Positions 8,044 to 18,997 of a stretch of 64,000 bases of DNA are shown here, one piece after another. Made by a program: the position numbers and the translations under genes. Origin of the DNA: Rhizobiales bacterium TMED25 (GTDB taxonomy: Bacteria > Pseudomonadota > Alphaproteobacteria > Rhizobiales > TMED25). Each line of letters opens with the position of its first letter. Positions within the stretch are counted from its first letter, which is position 1. The stretch spans positions 1-64,000 of the forward strand of contig NHCE01000010.1 of the NCBI GenBank assembly GCA_002168075.1. The letters run 5' to 3'. The notes beneath the pieces are model-generated. The model had not been told where the DNA came from and searched no databases. It saw only the letters and a program-made list of their open reading frames with translations.

Positions 8044-9522
8044 ATGTCAAATATTAAGTCAAAAGATATCATAAAAGCATGCCTACCTCGGGGCCAAAGG
8101 GATATAAATAGCTCAGAACTCAGATTATTGAGAAGCATAATTGATAAAATATCAAAAGTTTATGAGTCATATGGATTCGAGGAATTATCAACACCGGCTT
8201 TCGAGTATAGTGATGCTATTGGAAAATTTTTACCAGACCAAGATAGACCAAATGCTGGTGTTTTCTCATTTCTGGATGATGATGAAAAATGGCTTTCACT
8301 TCGATATGACCTTACAGCACCACTAGCTCGGTATGTGGGTGAGAATTATGATAAAATTACAAAACCATATAAAAGATTTCAAGTTGGGAGTGTCTGGAGG
8401 AACGAAAAACCTGGGCCTGGAAGGTTTAGGGAATTTATTCAATTAGATGCTGATATTATAGGTGCCGATAATAATCTTGCTGATAGTGAACTAATAATGC
8501 TTGCATGTGATTGTATGCGGGTACTCGGACTTGATAAAAATAGTTATAGAATTAAAGTCTCAAATCGAAAGTTATTAGATTCGATTCTTCAGCTAATAGC
8601 TGTTAACGAGCCAATCAATGATGCTCGAAGATTAATAATATTAAGAGCAATAGATAAACTGGATAGAGTTGGTATTGGTGGTGTAGAGAAATTATTGGAT
8701 GCTGGACGTAAAGATGACTCAGGTGATTTTACAAAAGGTGCTGAATTATCTCCGGTCAGTATAAGTAAAATATTAGATTTTTTATCAATCGATAATCAAG
8801 ATAGAAAGAAATTCATTATTCAAGCAGATGAGATTGTAAATCAAACAGATACCGGTCAAGAAGCTATAAAAGATCTAATAGAAATAGATAATTTATTGGA
8901 AAAATTAGATTACTTAGATGAAATTTCATTTGATAGCTCAATAGTCCGTGGCCTTGAATATTATACAGGTACTATTTTTGAAGCTAACCTTCAATTCCAA
9001 ACAGATAATGATAAAGACCTTCCAATAATTGGTTCAATTGGAGGAGGAGGTAGATATGATAATCTAATTTCAAGGTTTAGAAAGGATCAAATAGGTGCTG
9101 TTGGTTTTTCAATAGGCATAAGTCGACTTGTAACTATTTTACAGATGGCTGAATTTAGTTCGGACAAAGTGAAGAATGGTCCAATTCTAGTACTTAAGAT
9201 GGATAATGAATATAGCTATAGTTATTATCAGATTGCGAAGGATTTAAGGGATAGCAATATCTCAGCGGAAGTATATGTTGGATCATCAGGTATGAAGGCG
9301 CAAATGAAGTATGCCGATAAAAGAAGATCCCCAATTGTTATCATTGAAGGTACTGTCGAAAGAGAAAAAGGGATTGTAACGATTAAAAATTTAATAAGAG
9401 GAAAGGAAATTTCTAAATCAATTGATTCTCGTGAAGATTGGATTAAAAATACTGATATTCAATTTGAAGTTAATAGAGCAGAATTAGTTGAAACAATTTC
9501 AAAGCTTTTAAAGAATGATTAA
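8044..9522 (+). CDS. hisS: Histidyl-tRNA synthetase, divergent alphaproteobacterial type
   Basis: A 492-residue class II synthetase that charges tRNA-His. Motif 2 appears as RNEKPGPGRFREFIQLD, the histidine-binding loop as RGLEYYTGTIFE (about residues 301-312), and motif 3 as GGGGRYDNL...GFSIGISRL; the C-terminal anticodon-binding domain follows. The motif 2 loop and a long insert opening DRVGIGGVEKLLDAG differ from the E. coli type (KGRYRQFHQ loop) and match what I recall of the divergent HisRS of Caulobacter/Rhizobium-type alphaproteobacteria, which charge tRNA-His lacking G-1. That fits the tRNA at the start of the window. It overlaps the downstream paralogue hisZ by 8 bases. Confidence 0.95.
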   Translation: MSNIKSKDIIKACLPRGQRDINSSELRLLRSIIDKISKVYESYGFEELSTPAFEYSDAIGKFLPDQDRPNAGVFSFLDDDEKWLSLRYDLTAPLARYVGENYDKITKPYKRFQVGSVWRNEKPGPGRFREFIQLDADIIGADNNLADSELIMLACDCMRVLGLDKNSYRIKVSNRKLLDSILQLIAVNEPINDARRLIILRAIDKLDRVGIGGVEKLLDAGRKDDSGDFTKGAELSPVSISKILDFLSIDNQDRKKFIIQADEIVNQTDTGQEAIKDLIEIDNLLEKLDYLDEISFDSSIVRGLEYYTGTIFEANLQFQTDNDKDLPIIGSIGGGGRYDNLISRFRKDQIGAVGFSIGISRLVTILQMAEFSSDKVKNGPILVLKMDNEYSYSYYQIAKDLRDSNISAEVYVGSSGMKAQMKYADKRRSPIVIIEGTVEREKGIVTIKNLIRGKEISKSIDSREDWIKNTDIQFEVNRAELVETISKLLKND

Positions 9523-10681
9523 AGAAATAAAAAATAACAAGTTATCGAGTATAGACCCTCAATCAATCAGGGAATTCTATGTACAACAAGGTTATAAATT
9601 TTTTAATCCAAACATGACAATTCCTGCTAATGTTGTTATGAACTTTATGGGGGAAGATGTCAGAAATAGGCTCTTGTTTACTGATGCTCCTGACGGAGAA
9701 GAACTTTGTCTTAGACCAGACTTTACACTGCCCTTGGCCTTAAATTATTTGAATAATCAAGTTTCAGCACATAAATTCGTATATGATGGATACGCCTTTA
9801 GATTTCCGTCAGATAATGAAGAAACCCGATCATGTCCTGAGTTTAGACAAATCGGAATAGAAAATTTTGGTTCGTTAGATAAAATAAAGACTGAAGTAGA
9901 AATTATTAGCCAGACTTATGATATTTTATCAAAATTATGTAACTTTGAGCTAGAAATTAAGATCAGTGATATCTCTCTCTTTTTTCAATTACTAAGTCAT
10001 TTGGAACTTGATTCATTCCTAACTAATAAAATTAAGCGACTATATTGGCAAGGTCAGGGTGGAAAGGAGATTAAAAAATCTCTCGAGAATATTATAAAAA
10101 GAAAATTTGATACAAAAATAGATATAAAAATCATCGAAAGCTATAAAAAAGGTAAACTTACAAACTTGGAATTTATAAAAGAATTTACAGGATATGATGA
10201 TTTATCTATATATTCAAACAGAACACCAGAACAAATTGTTACTAATTTCATAAATAAGTATGACTCTAATTATATTGGGGAGCTCAATATTTCAAACCTT
10301 GATATCATTTTAGAATTTCTATCATTAGATGAAGATCTGCAATCAACTATAGAAAATCTGCATAAATTTCAGAATAAATATAAGCTTGATTTATCAAAAG
10401 GTATAATTGACTTTGAAGATAGATTAGAAAAGCTAGAGAAGAGTAATGTAGAACTAAATAATATTAAGTTTAATGCAACTTTATCTCGAAAAGTAGAATA
10501 CTATACGGGATTAATATTTCAAATTAGTAATAAGAATAGCCAAACAATAGACCCACTTGCAATTGGTGGTCGTTATGATAAAATTTTTGAGGAACTTGGC
10601 TCATATGAACCAATACCATCCGTAGGTTGCTCTATATATATTGATAGACTATTGCATGAAGAAGTTTCCAATGAAAAATAA
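9515..10681 (+). CDS. hisZ: ATP phosphoribosyltransferase regulatory subunit
   Basis: A 388-residue catalytically inactive paralogue of histidyl-tRNA synthetase that is required by the short form of HisG and confers feedback control by histidine. The synthetase fold is visible in the LRPDFTLPLAL segment (near residue 70), the CPEFRQIGIENFG segment and the C-terminal VEYYTGLIFQ and GGRYDKIFEELG motifs, while the aminoacylation residues and anticodon-binding domain are missing. The middle part (roughly residues 150-300) is rich in Lys, Asn and Ile and weakly conserved. It overlaps hisS by 8 bases and hisG by 11, so the three genes are translationally coupled. Confidence 0.93.
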   Translation: MIKEIKNNKLSSIDPQSIREFYVQQGYKFFNPNMTIPANVVMNFMGEDVRNRLLFTDAPDGEELCLRPDFTLPLALNYLNNQVSAHKFVYDGYAFRFPSDNEETRSCPEFRQIGIENFGSLDKIKTEVEIISQTYDILSKLCNFELEIKISDISLFFQLLSHLELDSFLTNKIKRLYWQGQGGKEIKKSLENIIKRKFDTKIDIKIIESYKKGKLTNLEFIKEFTGYDDLSIYSNRTPEQIVTNFINKYDSNYIGELNISNLDIILEFLSLDEDLQSTIENLHKFQNKYKLDLSKGIIDFEDRLEKLEKSNVELNNIKFNATLSRKVEYYTGLIFQISNKNSQTIDPLAIGGRYDKIFEELGSYEPIPSVGCSIYIDRLLHEEVSNEK

Positions 10682-11429
10682 TTTAATAATTGCGATCCCA
10701 AATAAAGGTAGATTGGAGCAAGATACACAAAAGATCTTTTCTTCTCATAATATGGAGATCATAAGGGATAAGGGAGATCGTGATTATAGGGGTAAGATAT
10801 TAGAGCTTACAGGAGTAGATATAGTCTTTTTATCACCAAAAGAAATAACACTCGAATTGTTAAAAGGTAGCATTGATTTGGGTATAACAGGTCTAGATTT
10901 AGTCCATGAAAATATTTATGACACTGAAAATAATGTTGCTTTGGCCCATAATCTAGGATTTGGCTTTGCAGATATCGTAATAGCTGTCCCAGTATCGTGG
11001 ATTGATGTTATATCACTCGAAGATCTCGAAGACGTAATCTATGATTTTAGGCTTACAAATAAAAAACGTTTGAGGATTGCTACTAAATACCCCAAAATTT
11101 CACGTGAATTTTTTGTAAATAAGGGGTTTTCAGATTATATTCTTGTAGATAGTCACGGAGCTACTGAAGGTGCTCCTGCATATGGAGCTTCGGAAATAAT
11201 TATTGATATAACAAGTACAGGATCTACACTAAAAGCTAATCAATTGAAAAGGTTGGATTCTGGTACAATACTAAAAAGTCAAGCCTGTATATTTGCAAGC
11301 TTTAATTCAGCTTGGAATAAGTCAAAACTAGATATGCTAAGAGAAATTTTAGGTTTATTAGAAGTCAGCAAGGATTCTGCTGCTAATATACAAAGTAAGA
11401 TACTAAGTTTTCAAAAAAAACCCCTTTAA
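10671..11429 (+). CDS. hisG: ATP phosphoribosyltransferase, catalytic subunit (short form)
   Basis: A 252-residue HisG that joins ATP and PRPP in the first committed step of histidine synthesis. It opens IIAIPNKGRL and has the DLGITGLDLV and ITSTGSTLKAN segments typical of the family, the latter forming the PRPP site. The regulatory C-terminal domain of long HisG is absent, in line with dependence on the adjacent HisZ. I chose the ATG at 10671 rather than the TTG 30 bases upstream because the protein then begins right before the first strand. Its stop codon lies within the left arm of a strong bidirectional terminator. Confidence 0.94.
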   Translation: MKNNLIIAIPNKGRLEQDTQKIFSSHNMEIIRDKGDRDYRGKILELTGVDIVFLSPKEITLELLKGSIDLGITGLDLVHENIYDTENNVALAHNLGFGFADIVIAVPVSWIDVISLEDLEDVIYDFRLTNKKRLRIATKYPKISREFFVNKGFSDYILVDSHGATEGAPAYGASEIIIDITSTGSTLKANQLKRLDSGTILKSQACIFASFNSAWNKSKLDMLREILGLLEVSKDSAANIQSKILSFQKKPL

Positions 11430-11447
11430 ATAATAATTTAAAGGGGT
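11420..11447. terminator. Bidirectional intrinsic terminator between hisG and groEL
   Basis: An 11-bp perfect stem, ACCCCTTTAAA / TTTAAAGGGGT with a 6-base loop, is preceded by a run of eight A and followed by a T-rich tract, so it can terminate both converging transcripts. The hisG stop codon TAA is inside the left arm. It is the clearest intrinsic terminator in the window. Confidence 0.88.
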
Positions 11448-11472
11448 AATATTTTTGTGCTTGGATAATGAT

Positions 11473-13125
<1,653 letters not shown>

Positions 13126-13148
13126 TTATTCCTCTCTAATTTAAAAAT

Positions 13149-13436
13149 TTATTCTACAATGCCCATGATATCAGACTCTTTCATAATTAAGAGTTCTTCA
13201 TCACCAACTTTGACTTCGGTTCCTGACCATTTACCAAAGAGTACTTTATCTCCTTTTTTTACGTCAAGAGCGACTCTTTTTCCATTATCATCTCTTTCAC
13301 CTGGACCAACTGATACAACTTCACCTTGGCTTGGTTTTTCTTTTGCTGTATCTGGAATTATAATTCCACCAGATGTTTTCTCATCTTCATCGACTCGACG
13401 TACTAGTACGCGGTCGTGCAAAGGACGAAAGCTCAT
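13149..13436 (-). CDS. groES: 10-kDa co-chaperonin GroES
   Basis: A 95-residue co-chaperonin forming the heptameric lid of GroEL. The mobile loop with [10 protein letters not shown] near residues 20-30 and the ending in ...ESDIMGIVE are typical. It is the first gene of the operon; transcription starts from a consensus promoter about 90 bases upstream, with a CIRCE element between the promoter and the start codon. Confidence 0.98.
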   Translation of the reverse strand: MSFRPLHDRVLVRRVDEDEKTSGGIIIPDTAKEKPSQGEVVSVGPGERDDNGKRVALDVKKGDKVLFGKWSGTEVKVGDEELLIMKESDIMGIVE

Positions 13437-13480
13437 TTTCTATTCTCCAATACTTTGTTTGTTAAAATATAAAATTATTT

Positions 13481-13507
13481 TTAGCACTCACTCTAATGAA
13501 GTGCTAA
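13481..13507 (-). promoter_or_regulatory. CIRCE operator (HrcA binding site)
   Basis: The sequence TTAGCACTC-N9-AAGTGCTAA matches the CIRCE consensus TTAGCACTC-N9-GAGTGCTAA with a single G-to-A change in one arm. It lies immediately downstream of the -10 hexamer of the groES promoter, so bound HrcA would block initiation until heat shock. The hrcA gene itself is not in the window. Confidence 0.95.
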
Positions 13508-13511
13508 TGTA

Positions 13512-13540
13512 CATATAAGTTCTCGTAGATAATTTGTCAA
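13512..13540 (-). promoter_or_regulatory. Sigma70-type promoter of groES-groEL
   Basis: On the minus strand a perfect TTGACA is followed after exactly 17 bases by TATATG. The transcription start would fall inside the CIRCE element, the usual arrangement for HrcA repression. No alternative RpoH-type promoter is obvious. Confidence 0.8.
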
Positions 13541-13668
13541 TAGATGTATAACAAGATTTTTTTATTGTGATAAATTAGTAAATGTATAGTAATTTTCTTT
13601 AATATTACTAATTTAAGTATTTAATGTAAAAAATTCGTAGATAATATGGATAGCCAGTAGAAAAAAAT

Positions 13669-14526
13669 ATGAAAAATCATTACGAGGTGATCATCTGTGA
13701 TATATGGGGAGTGTTGCATAATGGAAAAAATTACTTTCCCAGAGCGGTAAAGTTTTTAAAAGATTTTATTGATAAAGGAGGACTAGTCATTCTTCTAACG
13801 AATGCACCAAGAAGATCAAAGAATGTTAGAGATTACTTGCTAAAAATGGGAATTGATAGTGGTATTTGTCAATATATTGTCTCTTCGGGAGATTGTACTT
13901 TTGAGTGGCTAAATACTCTTAATTCATCTCCTTTATACCATTTAGGTCCTGCCAAAGATAATTCACTATTCGATAATATAAAAATAAACAAAGTCAATTT
14001 TGAAAATTGTGATAATTGTATTTGTACAGGTTTTTTTGATGAGTTTAATGAGTCAATTGAAGATTATGAGAGTATCTTAAATAATCTTAAAGAGAGATCA
14101 ATAACGCTGCATTGTGCTAATCCAGATTTATATGTTAATAAAGGTTCCACTATTTTGCCTTGTGCTGGTCTAATTGCTCAAAGATATGAAGAAGTAGGTG
14201 GAAAGGTTGTTTATTTTGGGAAACCATACTCAATTATTTATGATCAAGTCATAAAAAGGGCAAATCAAATACTTGGTAAACAAATTTCAAAAAAACAAGT
14301 ACTTGCAATTGGTGATGGTTTGTATACTGATATTATGGGAGCAAGTATGAATGATATTGATTCATTATTTATTACGGATGGCGTTCATAAGGAAGAATTA
14401 GATGAATATATTGGCAATAGTGAATTTGAGAGAAATATAATTATCAACTTTATTCAAGAAAATAATATAAACATAAAAATGCCAAAATATATTCAACGTG
14501 AATTGGATTTTTTCAATTACATATAA
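13669..14526 (+). CDS. HAD-superfamily IIA hydrolase (TIGR01459/NagD-like)
   Basis: A 285-residue phosphatase-like protein with HAD motif I as CDIWGVLHNG near residues 10-19, a motif II threonine in LLTNAPRR, a cap domain of the IIA type, and motif III/IV in the segment opening AIGDGLYTDIMGA near residue 222. Such proteins dephosphorylate small phosphometabolites; the substrate of this family is not established. It starts at the only in-frame ATG after an upstream stop, giving a somewhat short N terminus. It is followed after 12 bases by ribF, and the ribF-ileS-lspA run downstream is probably one operon with it. Confidence 0.88.
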   Translation: MKNHYEVIICDIWGVLHNGKNYFPRAVKFLKDFIDKGGLVILLTNAPRRSKNVRDYLLKMGIDSGICQYIVSSGDCTFEWLNTLNSSPLYHLGPAKDNSLFDNIKINKVNFENCDNCICTGFFDEFNESIEDYESILNNLKERSITLHCANPDLYVNKGSTILPCAGLIAQRYEEVGGKVVYFGKPYSIIYDQVIKRANQILGKQISKKQVLAIGDGLYTDIMGASMNDIDSLFITDGVHKEELDEYIGNSEFERNIIINFIQENNINIKMPKYIQRELDFFNYI

Positions 14527-14538
14527 ATAAGTGCCAGC

Positions 14539-15495
14539 ATGAAAATCATAGAAAATTATACCGACCTTAATCAGGAATACCATAAATCAGTTGTTGCAAT
14601 TGGTAATTTTGATGGTATCCACAATGGCCACAAAGCTCTTATAAGAAAAGTAGTACAATTGGCCAATCAAAATGCCCGTTTGGCAGGACTGATCACATTC
14701 ACCCCACATCCACGAGTTTTCTTCTCAGGTGAGAAAAATTTCTCACAAATAAATGATGAAGTTACAAAGCAAGATATTCTCAGTAGGCAAGATCTGGATA
14801 TTTTATTTAAAATTAAATTTAATAAACAACTATCTTTGATGCCACCAGATGTTTTTTTTAATCATGTGCTTAAGAATGGTATAAACGTTTCTCATATAAT
14901 AGTAGGGTCAGATTTTAAATTTGGTTATAAGAGGTCGGGAAATATAGAAATACTCAAATATCTATCAAAAGAGAATAATATAGGTTTTGACGTAATTGAA
15001 AAACAAGCGAATAGTTTGTCAAAGACTTATTCATCTTCTTCAATCAGAGAATATTTATTACAGGGAAATATTGCCGAAGTAAATAAAATGCTGGGACATT
15101 ATTGGTATACGATGGGTGTTGTAATAACGGGTGCGAATAAAGGTAATCAAATAGGATACCCAACAATCAATATAAGATTAGACGGTTCAATTAAATTTGC
15201 ACATGGAATATATGCAACAAATGTATATATAGACTCAAAGCGATATCAAGGCGCTACATATTATGGAAAAAGACCAACTTATGAAGGAACTGAAGAATTC
15301 TTAGAGACCTATATATTTGATTTTAATAGCAATATTTATGATCATGAAGTCAAGATAGAATTTATTGATTTTGTAAGATATGATCAGACATATGAGAGCG
15401 ATAATAAATTAAAAAATCAAATGAAAATTGACTGTGAAAATGTTTTAATTAAATTGCAATACTATGACAAAAAATTTAGTTTATTAGATAAATAA
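14539..15495 (+). CDS. ribF: Bifunctional riboflavin kinase / FAD synthetase
   Basis: A 318-residue enzyme that phosphorylates riboflavin to FMN and adenylates it to FAD. The N-terminal nucleotidyltransferase domain shows AIGNFDGIHNGH (near residues 21-32) and TYSSSSIREYLLQG, and the C-terminal flavokinase domain shows ANKGNQIGYPTINI near residue 200. Length and domain order are normal. It follows the HAD gene and precedes ileS by 17 bases, an arrangement common in Proteobacteria. Confidence 0.95.
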   Translation: MKIIENYTDLNQEYHKSVVAIGNFDGIHNGHKALIRKVVQLANQNARLAGLITFTPHPRVFFSGEKNFSQINDEVTKQDILSRQDLDILFKIKFNKQLSLMPPDVFFNHVLKNGINVSHIIVGSDFKFGYKRSGNIEILKYLSKENNIGFDVIEKQANSLSKTYSSSSIREYLLQGNIAEVNKMLGHYWYTMGVVITGANKGNQIGYPTINIRLDGSIKFAHGIYATNVYIDSKRYQGATYYGKRPTYEGTEEFLETYIFDFNSNIYDHEVKIEFIDFVRYDQTYESDNKLKNQMKIDCENVLIKLQYYDKKFSLLDK

Positions 15496-15512
15496 TTAAA
15501 AATGTGGCATAG

Positions 15513-18467
15513 ATGAATAAAAAAATTGAGGATGTAAAAAGTTGGGCAGACACTATACTGCTTCCAAAAACAGATTTTGCCATGCGCGCAAATCTTCCCG
15601 ATGCTGAACCTGAAGTATTAAAATATTGGCAAAAGTTGGATCTATATAATGAAAATATAAGAATTTCTAGTGGTAGAGAAAAATTTACTCTTCATGACGG
15701 ACCTCCATACGCAAATGGAAACTTACACATCGGTCATGCCTTAAATAAGGTACTAAAAGATTTAATTGTTCGGTCAAAGTTTATGATGAATTATGATGTA
15801 TCTTATATTCCCGGATGGGATTGTCATGGTTTGCCAATAGAATGGAAGGTTGAAGAGAAATACAGAAATAAAGGTATGGATAAGGATTTAATTCCGGTAA
15901 ATAAGTTTAGGGATGAGTGTAGGGATTTTGCAGAGCACTGGATTAATATCCAAAAAGAAGAATTTAAGAGGCTTGGTGTAATTGGTGATTGGGAAAATCC
16001 ATACACTACTATGAAATTTCAATCCGAAGCATTGATCGCGAAGGAGTTATTGAAAATAGCAATGCAGGGTTCTTTATATCAAGGATCAAAGCCTGTAATG
16101 TGGTCAGTAATAGAAAAAACAGCTCTTGCAGAGGCAGAAGTTGAATATCTAGATTATACTTCAGATGCCGTCTGGGTTAAATTTAAAATTGATCCTGAAA
16201 AAACAGAACTTAATGATTCAGAAATAACTGAACAAATCAATAATGCTTCCATATTGATATGGACAACAACTCCATGGACGATGCCAGGGAATAGGGCAAT
16301 ATGTTACTCATCGAAAATAAATTACTCTATATTTGAAATATCCGAAGTTGAAGCGGATATGTGGGCAATAAAGGGTGATAAGTTAATAATTGCAGATGCA
16401 CTCGTGGAAGAAGTAATGCAGGTCTCAAAAGTTACTTCATTCAAGAAAATTGGGTCGGTCCCAGCAAAAGTATTAAACAAGATTATATGCAATCACCCAT
16501 TCAGAAATTCTCTGAAGAATTTTGACTTTTCAGTACCATTACTAGACGGAGATCATGTGATGGATGACACTGGAACTGGGTTTGTCCATACTGCACCTGG
16601 GCACGGGATTGACGATTTTGAAATTTGGATGAAAAACAAGAAGAACTTGGAAAAGATGAATATTGAGAGTTCAATTCCATATACTGTAAACGAAGATGGT
16701 AGTTTTGATAAAAAAATAGATGGATTTGAGAATATTAGTGTAATTGATACAAGTGGTAAAAAAGGTAAGGCCAATGATCACGTAATTAGTAAGCTTGTTG
16801 AAACTAACTCAATAATTGCCAGAAAGCGATTTGATCATCAATATCCTCATTCTTGGAGATCAAAAAAACCTGTAATTTTTAGAAATACACCCCAATGGTT
16901 CATATCAATGGAAGATAATAAAGAGGATGGATTGAGGGTTAAAGCAATAAAGTCAATCGAGAATACAGTCTTTCACCCAGAGAGCGGCAAAAATAGACTT
17001 AAGGCTATGATAGAGAATAGACCAGACTGGGTTTTATCGAGACAAAGATCATGGGGAGTACCAATTTCTCTATTTATCAATAAATCTACTGGTATTTTTA
17101 TTCCGAATCCAACTTTTGAAGGCTCAGAAAAATTAATTAGCCGTATACAAGATATTTTTTCTAAAGAAGGCGCAAATGCATGGTTTGCAGAAAATGCAAA
17201 AGAGAGATTTTTAGATGGAATTATCGAAGATTTTTCAGATTGGGAAAAGGTTGATGATATTCTAGATGTGTGGTTTGAATCGGGAACAACACATGCATTT
17301 GTATTAGAAGAAAATCCGTCAGCAAACTGGCCAGCGGATCTTTATTTAGAAGGCAGTGATCAACACAGGGGCTGGTTTCATTCATCATTATTAGAAAGCA
17401 GTTTAACAAGAGGTCGTGCACCATATAATGCACTTCTTACACATGGTTTTACGATGGATAAAGATGGCAAAAAAATGTCAAAATCTTCTGGCAATGTAGT
17501 TTCTCCGCAGGATATTGTTAAGAAATATGGGGCTGATGTCTTAAGGCTTTGGGTAGCATCAACAGACTATACTGATGATCAAAGAATTGGCGATGAGATT
17601 CTCAAATCAGTAGTAGACTCGTATAGGAAAATTAGAAATACAATAAGATGGATGCTTGGAGTCTTATCATATTATGATTCTCAATGGGAGTACTCATATA
17701 GTGATCTTAATGAATTAGAGAAATATATGCTTCATAAACTTACTAATTTACAAAATGATGTAGCAATTGCTTACGATCAATATGAATTTAAGAAGGTCAC
17801 ATCTTTATTAATTAACTTTATAAATCAAGATTTGTCTGCATTTTATTTTGATATCAGAAAAGACTCCCTCTATTGTGACAGCTTTTCAAGTAGTAAGAGA
17901 CGATCTACTCTTTATGTTATAAATATAATTTTTAACAGAATAATTAAACTATATGCCCCAATTCTGAGCTTTACGATGGAAGATGTATGGAAAAATTATC
18001 AATACAGTGACAACGAGTCAATTCACCTCACGAGATTTGATGCTGCTGACTTAAGTTTGATTAATAACAAAGTTAACGAAAAATGGGAGAATATCCTTAA
18101 ATTAAGGCGAACAGTCACTGCTGCTTTAGAAATTCAAAGAAGGAATAAGACTATTGGCTCTAGCCTTGAGGCTGATATACAGATTTGTGTTAAAAATGAT
18201 AATATTTTACAATTTATCCAAGATATTGATATTGCTGAAGTTTGTATCACAAGCCATGCCGAAATTGTCAAAGATCAATTGACGGATAAATATTTTATTC
18301 TTGAAGATCAGCCTGATATTGGGGTCTTAGTATTGCATGCAAAGGGTAATAAATGCCAGAGATCATGGAGAATTTCTGAAGATGTTGGAAAAGATAATGA
18401 TTATCCAGATTTATCAATCAGAGATGCGAATGCAGTACGAGAGTTTATAAAAGAAAATAAACCTTAA
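15513..18467 (+). CDS. ileS: Isoleucyl-tRNA synthetase
   Basis: A 984-residue class Ia synthetase that charges tRNA-Ile. The HIGH motif is at residues 72-75 (LHIGHALNK), the editing (CP1) domain with TTTPWTMPGNRA follows, and the signature KMSKS is near residue 655 (DGKKMSKSSGN). The C terminus is short and lacks the four-cysteine zinc finger found in E. coli IleRS, as is common in alphaproteobacteria. It sits between ribF and lspA with gaps of 17 and 5 bases, so the cluster is almost certainly one transcript. Confidence 0.97.
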   Translation: MNKKIEDVKSWADTILLPKTDFAMRANLPDAEPEVLKYWQKLDLYNENIRISSGREKFTLHDGPPYANGNLHIGHALNKVLKDLIVRSKFMMNYDVSYIPGWDCHGLPIEWKVEEKYRNKGMDKDLIPVNKFRDECRDFAEHWINIQKEEFKRLGVIGDWENPYTTMKFQSEALIAKELLKIAMQGSLYQGSKPVMWSVIEKTALAEAEVEYLDYTSDAVWVKFKIDPEKTELNDSEITEQINNASILIWTTTPWTMPGNRAICYSSKINYSIFEISEVEADMWAIKGDKLIIADALVEEVMQVSKVTSFKKIGSVPAKVLNKIICNHPFRNSLKNFDFSVPLLDGDHVMDDTGTGFVHTAPGHGIDDFEIWMKNKKNLEKMNIESSIPYTVNEDGSFDKKIDGFENISVIDTSGKKGKANDHVISKLVETNSIIARKRFDHQYPHSWRSKKPVIFRNTPQWFISMEDNKEDGLRVKAIKSIENTVFHPESGKNRLKAMIENRPDWVLSRQRSWGVPISLFINKSTGIFIPNPTFEGSEKLISRIQDIFSKEGANAWFAENAKERFLDGIIEDFSDWEKVDDILDVWFESGTTHAFVLEENPSANWPADLYLEGSDQHRGWFHSSLLESSLTRGRAPYNALLTHGFTMDKDGKKMSKSSGNVVSPQDIVKKYGADVLRLWVASTDYTDDQRIGDEILKSVVDSYRKIRNTIRWMLGVLSYYDSQWEYSYSDLNELEKYMLHKLTNLQNDVAIAYDQYEFKKVTSLLINFINQDLSAFYFDIRKDSLYCDSFSSSKRRSTLYVINIIFNRIIKLYAPILSFTMEDVWKNYQYSDNESIHLTRFDAADLSLINNKVNEKWENILKLRRTVTAALEIQRRNKTIGSSLEADIQICVKNDNILQFIQDIDIAEVCITSHAEIVKDQLTDKYFILEDQPDIGVLVLHAKGNKCQRSWRISEDVGKDNDYPDLSIRDANAVREFIKENKP

Positions 18468-18472
18468 TAAAA

Positions 18473-18985
18473 ATGTATAAAATTGATATTTTTAATAACA
18501 TAATTCAAAAAAAATTCTTAATTTTTTTTATGGTCTTATTTATATTTGATAGATTGATAAAATATCTTCTATTAAGATATTTTGAGCAATTTGATATTAA
18601 AGCTATAGATGTAACTAGTTTTTTTGAAATTATACTGGTTTGGAATAGAGGTTTTAGTTATGGTCTTTTCCCACAGGAGAGTTATTTAGGACAAATATTT
18701 ATTTGTATTTTTTCTCTTTTAATTTGTCTATGGATCACAAAGTTTATATTTAGTTCTAAAATTAAATTTAAAATGGTATCACTTACCTTAATCCTTGCAG
18801 GTGCACTATCTAATATTATTGATAGGCTGTTATATTCGGGTGTTGCAGATTTTTTTCATTTTTATTTAAAAGAATATAGTTGGTATGTCTTCAATATTGC
18901 GGATATTTATATAGTAACCGGATTAATGCTATTGCTTTTGGTATTTACTTGGCCTAAAATTAATTTTAAATTATCTAATAAATAA
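18473..18985 (+). CDS. lspA: Lipoprotein signal peptidase (signal peptidase II)
   Basis: A 170-residue inner-membrane aspartyl protease that removes signal peptides from prolipoproteins. Four hydrophobic segments are visible. The catalytic aspartates correspond to Asp126 (in GVADFF) and Asp144 (in FNIADIYI), both present, and the conserved NxxDR is at about residues 114-118. It lies 5 bases after ileS and is followed by a predicted lipoprotein, its likely substrate. Confidence 0.93.
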   Translation: MYKIDIFNNIIQKKFLIFFMVLFIFDRLIKYLLLRYFEQFDIKAIDVTSFFEIILVWNRGFSYGLFPQESYLGQIFICIFSLLICLWITKFIFSSKIKFKMVSLTLILAGALSNIIDRLLYSGVADFFHFYLKEYSWYVFNIADIYIVTGLMLLLLVFTWPKINFKLSNK

Positions 18986-18997
18986 TATAAATTGAAT

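Noticed and set aside
13159-13518. Plus-strand frame across groES
   Set aside because: Antisense shadow of groES running into the CIRCE and promoter region; serine/proline-rich, without family features.
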